Both the position numbers and the translations under genes were made by a program. 64,000 nt of DNA from Sphingobium sp. D43FB. Its GTDB lineage: Bacteria; Pseudomonadota; Alphaproteobacteria; Sphingomonadales; Sphingomonadaceae. Location: positions 62,001 to 126,000 of the forward strand of contig NZ_NMUA01000004.1 in the NCBI RefSeq assembly GCF_002312805.1, read 5' to 3'. This document shows positions 57,277-64,000 of the stretch, piece by piece. The notes under the pieces were generated by a model. It did no database searches. It was given only the letters and a program-made list of their open reading frames with translations, and had not been told where the DNA came from. The first letter of the stretch is position 1. Each line of letters opens with the position of its first letter.

Positions 57277-59439
57277 ATGGTCGATGCTGAGCCCGAAATG
57301 ACAGAGCAGCCGACGGCCGGGCGCGGCGCGGCCGTGCGTCATCATGCGACGCGTGTGCGCGAGCGGTGGCGCAAATTGCCGCTGCCGGTGAAAATCCTGC
57401 TTGGCATCCTGGGCTTCCTCTTTGCCATCTGGCTGATCCTGTTCATCACCAAGGGCCGTTTCCTCAAACGGCCGTTCGAGCAGATCGTCGGCAGCCAGTT
57501 GGAGCGCGACGTGCGCGTGGGGGGCGATTTCCAGCTCTATTTCGCGCCCTTCTCCATCAAGCTGCTGGCAGAAAAAGCACGCATCGCCAACCTGCCCTGG
57601 GCGAGCCAGCCCGACCTGTTCCGCGCCGACCTGATCGATGCGCGGATCGCGCCGTTCAGCCTGATCTTCGGCGACCGGGCGCGCCTGTCCTGGCTGGAAC
57701 TGCGTAATGGCGCAGTGGACCTGGAATGGTCGCGCGATCACAAGCAGAATACCTGGACGCTGGGCGACCCGAACTCGGATGGCGAGCCGATGACATGGCC
57801 GCTGATCCGGCAGGCGCGGCTGGTAGGGACGACGCTGCGCTATCGCGATCCGCAGATGCAGTTGAACGCCGATATCGGGTTCGAGACGGTAAGGGCAAAG
57901 GACACCCGTTTTGCCAGCGACGTGCGGCTGTCGGGCACGGGCAGCATGCGGGGCAAGCCCTTCGACCTCAAGGGCAGTTTGTTGTCCCCCAACGCCACGG
58001 TGTCGGGCGGCAAGAACAGCCTGGTGCTGCGCGCGGAAGCGGGTGCGACGGTGGTCGATGTCACCGGCACGCTGCGCGGCGCGACCGAGTTGGAGGGCAG
58101 CGACCTGCAACTGGTGACGCGCGGGCCGAACCTCAGCTTGCTCTTCGATTTCCTGGGCGCGGCGATCCCCGATACGCGCCGCTATCGCTTTACGTCGGCC
58201 TTGACCAAGGTGGGCGACGAGTGGCGCTTCACCCGGTTGAAGGGGCGGTTTGGCGATAGCGACCTGACCGGGCGCTTCACCGCTTCGCTGCCCAATGACC
58301 GGCTGCTGCTGACGGCGGACCTCGCGACCCAGACGCTCGACATCATCGATGTCGCGCCCTTCTTTGGCTATGATCCGGCCAAGATCGAGCAGCAGGGCGC
58401 GGCTGGCGCGATCGAGACGGTGCAGGGCACCCCGCGCGTCCTCCCAGATACGCCGTTGCGGGTCGAGGCGATCCGCAATTTCGATGCGAAGGTGCAATAT
58501 AAGGTCAAGCGGGTGCGGGCGGACTATGTCCCGATCTCGGATATCGACCTGTCCCTGAAGCTGGATCGCAGCGTGCTGACGCTGTCGCCGCTGACGTTCG
58601 CCATGTCGGGTGGGCAGGTCGCGTCGGATATCGAGATCAACGCGCGCGGCGCGCCGGTGCGGACAACTTACGATATTCGCTTGGCCCCGACGCCGATGGG
58701 CACGCTGCTGGCGCGCTGGGGGGTGGAGCAATCGGGCACCACCGGTACGATCAAGGGCCGGATACAGATGACGGGCCTTGGCGATACGCTGCATGATTCG
58801 CTCGCGACATCGAACGGGCGGATCGCGGTGATATTGCCAGCCGGAACGATGTGGGCGCGCAATGTGCAATTGTCGGAACTCGACATCGGCACCTTTGCGA
58901 CCAAGATGTTCGCGGGCAAGCTCAAGGAACCGGTGCAGATTAATTGCGGCCTGATCGCCTTTACCGTGCGCAATGGCGTGGCGGCGGCGGACCCGATCCT
59001 CATCGATACGAAGAAGAATGTGATGATCGGGCGCGGCGGCTTTTCGTTCCGCAACGAGCGGCTGGACATCGCCTTCCGCGCCGACAGCAAGAAGATCAGC
59101 CTCTTTTCCGGCCAGTCGCCGATCGGCATCAACGGCTATTTCGCTCGGCCCGGCATGGCGGTCGTCAGCCCGGAACTGATGGCGCGCGGCGGGGCGGCCT
59201 TGGGACTGGCCGTGGTCGGCACGCCGCTGGCGGCGGTGCTGGCCTTTGCCGATGTGGGCGATGCCAAGGGCGCGGCCTGCGGCCCGATCCTGTCCGGGGC
59301 CAATGCGGTGGCGCAGCGCACCAAGCGCGGCAATGCGCGCGACGATGTCGGCCAGGGCACGACCGCGAAGGACGAAAAGGGCGAGGGCAGCAAGAGCGAG
59401 CAGAAGAGCCAGAAGAAGAAGTTTCTGGGGATTTTCTAA
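57277..59439 (+). CDS. AsmA family protein
   Basis: An inner-membrane/periplasmic protein of about 720 residues. One membrane helix (about 35-60 from the chosen start, VKILLGILGFLFAIWLILFIT) is followed by a long beta-rich AsmA region (WLELRNGAVDLEWSRD, LRGATELEGSDLQL..) and a Lys-rich tail (KSEQKSQKKKFLGIF). AsmA-like proteins move or balance envelope lipids. ATG 57277 or 57298 are possible starts. Confidence 0.85.
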   Translation: MVDAEPEMTEQPTAGRGAAVRHHATRVRERWRKLPLPVKILLGILGFLFAIWLILFITKGRFLKRPFEQIVGSQLERDVRVGGDFQLYFAPFSIKLLAEKARIANLPWASQPDLFRADLIDARIAPFSLIFGDRARLSWLELRNGAVDLEWSRDHKQNTWTLGDPNSDGEPMTWPLIRQARLVGTTLRYRDPQMQLNADIGFETVRAKDTRFASDVRLSGTGSMRGKPFDLKGSLLSPNATVSGGKNSLVLRAEAGATVVDVTGTLRGATELEGSDLQLVTRGPNLSLLFDFLGAAIPDTRRYRFTSALTKVGDEWRFTRLKGRFGDSDLTGRFTASLPNDRLLLTADLATQTLDIIDVAPFFGYDPAKIEQQGAAGAIETVQGTPRVLPDTPLRVEAIRNFDAKVQYKVKRVRADYVPISDIDLSLKLDRSVLTLSPLTFAMSGGQVASDIEINARGAPVRTTYDIRLAPTPMGTLLARWGVEQSGTTGTIKGRIQMTGLGDTLHDSLATSNGRIAVILPAGTMWARNVQLSELDIGTFATKMFAGKLKEPVQINCGLIAFTVRNGVAAADPILIDTKKNVMIGRGGFSFRNERLDIAFRADSKKISLFSGQSPIGINGYFARPGMAVVSPELMARGGAALGLAVVGTPLAAVLAFADVGDAKGAACGPILSGANAVAQRTKRGNARDDVGQGTTAKDEKGEGSKSEQKSQKKKFLGIF

Positions 59440-59477
59440 GCGGGCTGGGAGGGGCGTTGTGCCCAGTCCCTATCATA

Positions 59478-59596
59478 CCGTTCGTCCTGAGTAGCCATTG
59501 AGCGAAGTCGAAATGGCGTATCGAAGGATCAGACGCTGGGCATGATGCTTCGATACGGGTCTTCGACTTCGCTCAGCCCCTACTCAGCACGAACGG
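59478..59596 (+). repeat. palindromic element, related copy 3
   Basis: CCGTTCGTCCTGAGTAGCCATTGAGCGAAGTCGAAATGGCG ... CCCCTACTCAGCACGAACGG. It shares its outer arms and the ATGGCGTATCGAAGGAT block with copies 1 and 2 but lacks the CTAGAGC ends and has a different centre. The rest of the 255-bp gap (59440-59694) contains a CCTCCCC/GGGGAAGGAG-type hairpin near 59668 and no gene. Confidence 0.78.
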
Positions 59597-59694
59597 AGTG
59601 GTTATACGGGCATAGTCAATGGGCTGGGCAACTGCCCCAGCGCGGACGCTCGGCTGCACCTCGCTCCCCCTCCCCACCGGGGAAGGAGGCAAAT

Positions 59695-60516
59695 TTAATG
59701 GTCGTGATCGTGACCATGATCATGCGCGGCGCTGGCGAGTGCTTCCAGCACATCTTCCAGTCGGGCGGGGTCGCCCAAGGCCAGGACATGGCCGTCGCTG
59801 TCCGCCGTCAGCGGTTCGCCATTCCAGTCGCACATCAGCCCGCCTGCACCTTCGACCACCGGCACCAACGCGGCGAAATCATAGCTTTGCAGGCCCGATT
59901 CGATGACGATGTCGAGGAAGCCCGACGCGAGCAGGCCGTAATTATAGCAATCGCCGCCATAGACCGGCCCCTGACGCGGGGCACCGCCGGAGACGGCCGC
60001 GACCAGCGCCATATAATGGGGCACGTCGCCATCGGCGAAGAGGTGCGGGCTGGTGGTGGCGATGCCTGCGCCCTCCAGCGCGCGGCAGGCGCGGGTGCGG
60101 ATCGGCTGGCCGTTGAAGGTCGTGGGCTGGCCCGACATGCCCGCCCAGCGTTCGCGCGCGATCGGCTGGTCGATGAGGCCGACGGTCGGCCAGCCCCCTT
60201 GCGTCAACGCGATCAGCGTGCCGAAGATCGGCCGCCCGGCGATGAAGCTGCGGGTGCCGTCGATCGGGTCGAGAATCCAGACCCGCTCGGCATCCTCGCG
60301 CACGGATCCATATTCCTCGCCGATGATGCCGTCGCCGGGCCGTTCCTTTTCCAGAATCGCGCGGATCGCGGCTTCGGCGGCGCGGTCGGCCTCTGTCACG
60401 GGCGACTTGTCGGCCTTCAACTCCATATCGTAGCGGGCGCGAAAGAAGGGGCGGATGGCTTCGCCCGCCGCATCGGCAAGGCGGTTGGCGAGGGTCAGGT
60501 CGTCACGGGTTGTCAT
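59695..60516 (-). CDS. hisN: histidinol-phosphatase, inositol monophosphatase family
   Basis: A 273-residue metal-dependent phosphatase. Motifs EEYGSVRED (about 67), VWILDPIDGTRSFIAGRPIFGTLI (about 79-102) and SYDFAALVPVVEGAGG are those of HisN-type enzymes, which dephosphorylate histidinol phosphate. The C-terminus ends in an unusual HDHGHDHDH tail likely to bind metal. It begins 11 bp after cobU on the same strand. Confidence 0.85.
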   Translation of the reverse strand: MTTRDDLTLANRLADAAGEAIRPFFRARYDMELKADKSPVTEADRAAEAAIRAILEKERPGDGIIGEEYGSVREDAERVWILDPIDGTRSFIAGRPIFGTLIALTQGGWPTVGLIDQPIARERWAGMSGQPTTFNGQPIRTRACRALEGAGIATTSPHLFADGDVPHYMALVAAVSGGAPRQGPVYGGDCYNYGLLASGFLDIVIESGLQSYDFAALVPVVEGAGGLMCDWNGEPLTADSDGHVLALGDPARLEDVLEALASAAHDHGHDHDH

Positions 60517-60527
60517 GGCATGATCGC

Positions 60528-61079
60528 CTAGCCGGTTGCGCCCGGCTGCGCCAGAGGGGCAGCGCCCTTGAGCGCCAGCGGCAGGCCTGCGGCGAGGAAC
60601 TGGACTTCGCGCACGGCGGCGGCGACCCGCTGGTTGAGCAGCCCGGCCGCATCGCGGAAGCGACGGGCGAGCGCATTGTCGGGCACGATGCCGAGCCCCA
60701 CTTCATTGGCGACGAGGATGATCGGGCCGGGCGCGGCGACGATGGCGGCGACCAGATCATCGGTCGCGGCGTCGATGTCCCGGTCCGCCAGCAGCAGGTT
60801 GGAGGTCCAGAGCGTGAGGCAATCAATGAGCAGCACGCGGCCCGGCGCGGCGTGGATGTGGATTGCCTGCGCCAATGCCATCGGCGCTTCGACCGTCTGC
60901 CACAGGGCATCGCGATCCTGTTGGTGGCGGGTGATGCGGTCCTGCATCTCGTCATCAAAGGCCTGCGCCGTGGCGATGAAGCAGCGGTCGGGGCCGGTCG
61001 TTTCGGCGCGCGCCTGCGCATAGCAGCTCTTGCCCGATCGCGCGCCGCCCAGTACCAGCAGGCTGTGATTTGCAGTCAT
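60528..61079 (-). CDS. cobU: adenosylcobinamide kinase / adenosylcobinamide-phosphate guanylyltransferase
   Basis: A 183-residue bifunctional enzyme phosphorylating adenosylcobinamide and adding GMP. P-loop GGARSGKS (11-18), the guanylylated histidine in RITRHQQDRD, and LIDCLTLWTSNLL. Start at 61079. Lies 13 bp after cbiB. Confidence 0.94.
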   Translation of the reverse strand: MTANHSLLVLGGARSGKSCYAQARAETTGPDRCFIATAQAFDDEMQDRITRHQQDRDALWQTVEAPMALAQAIHIHAAPGRVLLIDCLTLWTSNLLLADRDIDAATDDLVAAIVAAPGPIILVANEVGLGIVPDNALARRFRDAAGLLNQRVAAAVREVQFLAAGLPLALKGAAPLAQPGATG

Positions 61080-61092
61080 GTTCCTCTTCCCT

Positions 61093-62031
61093 TCATGCCA
61101 GCCATGCCCATAGCCCCGCAATCAGCCAAAGCAGCAGGCAGGCGCGGATCGTGAGACGCAGCGCCCGGTCTATGTCTCCCGCATCGGCCTGCGCCCTGCC
61201 ATCGCCGATCCAGGGCTTCGGGCAGGCGACGCCATCATAAGCGATCGGCCCGGCGAGGCGTAGGCGCAAGGCACCCGCCATCGCCGCTTCGGTCCAGCCC
61301 GCATTGGGAGAGGCATGCGCGCGCGCGTCGCGCCGCAGGATGCGCCATCCGCCGCCGCCCGCGATACAGATCAGCGCGCCGCCGATCCGCGCGGGCAGCA
61401 GGTTGAGCAGATCGTCACTGCGCGCCGCCGCCCAGCCAAAGGCGCGCCAGCGCGGCTCGCGATGGCCGATCAGGCTGTCGGCGGTGTTGATCGCCTTATA
61501 GGCCCAGACGCCGGGCAGGCCGAGCAGCAGCAGCCAGAAGAGCGGGGCGGCGATGCCGTCGCAGAAGCTTTCGGCCAGGCTTTCGATCGCAGCGCGGGCG
61601 ACGCCGCTGGCATCGAGCGCATCGGTATCGCGGCCGACGATGCGGGCGACCTGCTGGCGGGCAAGGGGCAGGTCGTTTGCGGCCAACGCCTGCGCCACGG
61701 TGCGGACATGGTCGAACAGGCTGCGCTGGGCGAGCGCGGGAAAGGCGAGCAGGGCAAGGAGCGGCCAGCCATAGGGGCCGCACAGATGCAGTATAACGGT
61801 CTGGATGATCCAGCCGCCGCCCGCCGCGACGATCAGCAGCAGCAGGACTGTGGCGATGCCGAGTGTGCGGCGGGTGGCGTCGCTTCCGTGCGGGCGGTTC
61901 CAGCGCGACTCGCAAGTGTCAATGAGGCGCGCGAACAGGCCGACCGGGTGGCCGATCCGCGCATAAAGCCAGGCGGGCCAGCCAATCGCGGCGTCGAGCA
62001 TCAGCGCGACGAGCGCGACCGGCTCAGCCAT
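61093..62031 (-). CDS. cbiB: adenosylcobinamide-phosphate synthase
   Basis: A 312-residue integral membrane protein that couples aminopropanol phosphate to adenosylcobyric acid. GHPVGLFARLIDTCESRWN, ESLAESFCDGIAAPLFWLLLLGLPGVWAYKAINTADSLIGH and ASPNAGWTEAAMAGALRL are family signatures. ATG 62031 overlaps the end of cobD by 8 bp. Confidence 0.94.
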   Translation of the reverse strand: MAEPVALVALMLDAAIGWPAWLYARIGHPVGLFARLIDTCESRWNRPHGSDATRRTLGIATVLLLLIVAAGGGWIIQTVILHLCGPYGWPLLALLAFPALAQRSLFDHVRTVAQALAANDLPLARQQVARIVGRDTDALDASGVARAAIESLAESFCDGIAAPLFWLLLLGLPGVWAYKAINTADSLIGHREPRWRAFGWAAARSDDLLNLLPARIGGALICIAGGGGWRILRRDARAHASPNAGWTEAAMAGALRLRLAGPIAYDGVACPKPWIGDGRAQADAGDIDRALRLTIRACLLLWLIAGLWAWLA

Positions 62032-63001
62032 GGCGCAGCGCCGCTTCGAGCCGGTCGCAGGCAGCGGCATCGGCGGGCAGGCCGATGCGCAGCCAATGGG
62101 GCTGTTCGAGGAACGGGCGGGTCAGGATGGCGCGGCGCGCGAGACGGTCGAACAATGCGGGGGCGTCGTCGGCTTCGATCAGGCGGAACAGCGGGCAGTT
62201 GCCGACCGGGCTGTAGCCGCAGCGGGTCAGCAGCGCGTCTAGGGCGGATGCCTGTTGCCCAAGCCGCTGGCGGGTGGCGGCGATCCAGAGCTGGTCGCGA
62301 TAAGCGGCCGTGCCGATGGCGATGGCCGGGGCGGAGAGTGGCCAGGCCCCCAGCTTGCGGCGGACGGCGGCGAGGATGGCGGGCGGGGCGATCAGGAAGC
62401 CGAGCCGCACGCCCGCTGCCCCAAAAAATTTGCCGAAGGAGCGGAATACCAGCAGGCGGCAGTCGTCGCTCACCTGATCGGCAAAGCTGAACGTCGGGTC
62501 GGTGTCGGCAAAGGCTTCGTCAATGACCAGCCAGCCTTCGCCGCGCCGCGCGAGCAGGTCGTGGAGGGTGGGGTGGTCGAAGCGATGGCCGTCGGGATTG
62601 TTGGGGTTGGCGAGGATCAGTGTCTGGTCGTCGGCCTCGGCAAGGTGGGCGCGGCCAAGTGGGATGCTGCCGTCGATCATCTCGCCATGGGTGCGATAGG
62701 CGGGGGTGATGTAGCAGGCGGGACCGGGCAACAGGTCGCCGATCAGGCGCAGGCCGATCTCGGTGCCGGGCAGGGCGCAGACCGTGGCGGGATCGACGCC
62801 GACATGCGCGGCGGCGGCGGCTTCGAGCGCGCGCAGGGCCGCGTCATCGGGCAGGCGCGCCCAGTCGATCGCCAGCGGCGGGATGGGCCAGGGCTGCGGG
62901 TTGATGCCGGTCGACAGGTCGATCCAGGGCGCATCGACCTCCCCGAAATAGGCGCGCGCCGCACCCAGCCCGCCGCCATGCCAGTGCCAGCGGTCGATCA
63001 T
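62024..63001 (-). CDS. cobD: threonine-phosphate decarboxylase
   Basis: A 325-residue PLP enzyme of the aminotransferase I fold making aminopropanol phosphate for the cobalamin loop. DLSTGINPQPWP, ILANPNNPDGHRF, VIDEAFADTDPTFS and the PLP lysine in VFRSFGKFFGAAGVRLGF. Its ATG overlaps the cobS stop by 4 bp. Sometimes called CobC in Pseudomonas nomenclature. Confidence 0.92.
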   Translation of the reverse strand: MIDRWHWHGGGLGAARAYFGEVDAPWIDLSTGINPQPWPIPPLAIDWARLPDDAALRALEAAAAAHVGVDPATVCALPGTEIGLRLIGDLLPGPACYITPAYRTHGEMIDGSIPLGRAHLAEADDQTLILANPNNPDGHRFDHPTLHDLLARRGEGWLVIDEAFADTDPTFSFADQVSDDCRLLVFRSFGKFFGAAGVRLGFLIAPPAILAAVRRKLGAWPLSAPAIAIGTAAYRDQLWIAATRQRLGQQASALDALLTRCGYSPVGNCPLFRLIEADDAPALFDRLARRAILTRPFLEQPHWLRIGLPADAAACDRLEAALRHG

Positions 63002-63702
63002 AGCAGTACCGCCAGCAGCAGGCCGCTTTCGACAAGTTCGATGCCCGCGCCATGGCCATCGCCCGAAATACCGCCGATCCGGTGCCGCAGCCACAGGCCC
63101 CAGCCGAGCATCAGCACCGGCGCGGCGAGCAGGCCAGGCACCCACCAGCAGGCGAGCAGCCAGACGGCGGCCCAAAGCGCGAGATCGACCGGGCGGATCG
63201 CGCCGCGAAAGGCGGTGCCGAGCCCCTCGTGCAGCGGCGGGAGAAGGCGGGTCCACCAGAGCGGCGCGATCCGCGCGGTAAAGGGGATCAGGATCAGCGC
63301 GGCGAGAGGCGCGCGATCGATGAGGGCATGGAGCAGGACCAGCTTGGCGATCAACTGGAGCACGATCGCGACGACACCGAAACTGCCGACATGGGGGTCG
63401 GACAAGACGGCGCGCAGGCGATCCCTGTCCTTATGCGCGGCCCCTGAAGCATCGGCGATGTCGCCCAGGCCGTCGAGATGCAGCGCGCCGGTCAGCCCGA
63501 CCCAGGCGATGAGGCCGAGCAATGCGCCAACCCAGGGGTCGATCCGCGCCCCCGCCCCGCAAGCGACGGCGATCAGCGCGCCGAGGATCAGGCCGACGGC
63601 GGGGAACCAGCGCATCGACCGGGCGAAATCCTGCGCCGTGGCGGTGACGCGCGGCATCGGCAGGCGGGTGAGGAACTGGAGCGCGATGACCAGCCCCTTC
63701 AT
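62998..63702 (-). CDS. cobS: adenosylcobinamide-GDP ribazoletransferase
   Basis: A 234-residue membrane enzyme joining adenosylcobinamide-GDP and alpha-ribazole. ALQFLTRLPMP, GALHLDGLGDIADASGAAHKDRDRLR and HRIGGISGDGHGAGIELVE are diagnostic. Overlaps the phosphatase stop and the next ATG by 4 bp each. Confidence 0.93.
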   Translation of the reverse strand: MKGLVIALQFLTRLPMPRVTATAQDFARSMRWFPAVGLILGALIAVACGAGARIDPWVGALLGLIAWVGLTGALHLDGLGDIADASGAAHKDRDRLRAVLSDPHVGSFGVVAIVLQLIAKLVLLHALIDRAPLAALILIPFTARIAPLWWTRLLPPLHEGLGTAFRGAIRPVDLALWAAVWLLACWWVPGLLAAPVLMLGWGLWLRHRIGGISGDGHGAGIELVESGLLLAVLL

Positions 63703-64000
63703 GGATGCAGGCCGATGATCTGCGCGGCAGGCTGCGGGCCGGGCCACAGGCGCAACGACAGCAAAGACGCATAGGGCAAGTCGAACGCCCAGCTTTGCGC
63801 GGGCGTCAGGCCGCAATGATAGGCGATGGCCGCGCGCATCGCCCCGCCATGGGTGAGGATAAGGGTGGAGTCGGCGGTCAGTGCAGCGGTGGCGGCGGCG
63901 ACGCGATCGACCAGCATCGACCAGCGCTCGCCGCCCGGTGGCGGGCTGGCGTCGGGATCGGCATGGAAGCGGGCAAAGGCCTGCGCGGGGACGTCGGCGG
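63699..64000 (-). CDS. cobC: alpha-ribazole phosphatase-like histidine phosphatase (5' end outside window)
   Basis: The frame is open to the window edge. The visible C-terminal 100 residues include PPGGERWSMLVDRV and LILTHGGAMRAAIAYHCGL, where the H of THGG matches the second catalytic histidine of the phosphoglycerate-mutase superfamily. Position at the head of the cob genes with a 4-bp overlap to cobS suggests alpha-ribazole-5'-phosphate phosphatase (CobC); the RHG motif lies outside. Confidence 0.8.
   Translation of the reverse strand, partial: ADVPAQAFARFHADPDASPPPGGERWSMLVDRVAAATAALTADSTLILTHGGAMRAAIAYHCGLTPAQSWAFDLPYASLLSLRLWPGPQPAAQIIGLHP

Overview
The window reads as a stretch of chromosome from a GC-rich alphaproteobacterium, most likely a sphingomonad (Sphingobium/Sphingomonas-like). 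The evidence is the gene content and order: a mutY / DUF721 / two DsbA-like / smc block, a DUF2093 gene, a large sphingomonad-style TonB receptor with its neighbours, the plant/alphaproteobacterial type of glutamate-cysteine ligase, and many intergenic hairpin repeats containing motifs such as GAAGTCGAA. No rRNA, tRNA, CRISPR array, prophage or complete insertion sequence was recognised. The genus is an inference from these families, not from a search.

Layout. 1-8.3 kb: the 3' part of a ClpP-fold protease gene, a DUF1345 membrane protein, a methyltransferase-family membrane protein, gshA and rsmE (glutathione synthesis, 16S rRNA methylation), divergent ubiA plus a phospholipase D gene, and a brnTA toxin-antitoxin pair. 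8.4-15.9 kb: smc, two DsbA-like thiol oxidoreductases and a DUF721 gene, divergent from mutY-nudC. 16-23.1 kb: pmbA, a CysQ-like phosphatase, a membrane HhH protein, purD head to head with xseA, a DUF2093 gene, an M23 peptidase and a secreted protein. 23.5-29.4 kb: a TonB-dependent receptor, a sulfotransferase-like protein and a TPR-AspH hydroxylase. 29.4-37.6 kb: clpB, M28 and M16 peptidases, a small domain protein and a MarR regulator with a clear operator.

37.8-48.2 kb holds the envelope-integrity block: ybgC-tolQRAB-pal on the minus strand, a 3-hydroxyacyl-CoA dehydrogenase, then pspF divergent from a sigma-54-driven psp operon. Besides pspABC, that operon contains a small upstream membrane/secreted peptide and four further PspB-like membrane coiled-coil proteins in tandem. 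Two long, nearly identical palindromic elements in inverted orientation (37847-38020 and 48017-48229) bracket the whole block. I regard this expanded Psp array as the most interesting system in the window.

48.3-59.4 kb: prfC, an aldose epimerase-like gene, a secreted protein, pheST, a GIY-YIG gene tightly bracketed by inverted hairpin repeats, a LysE exporter, rplT-rpmI and an AsmA-family gene. 59.7-64 kb: a tightly coupled minus-strand operon for the late steps of cobalamin synthesis (cobC partial, cobS, cobD, cbiB, cobU) followed by hisN. Hairpin repeats of several families fill most non-coding gaps and probably also act as transcription terminators.
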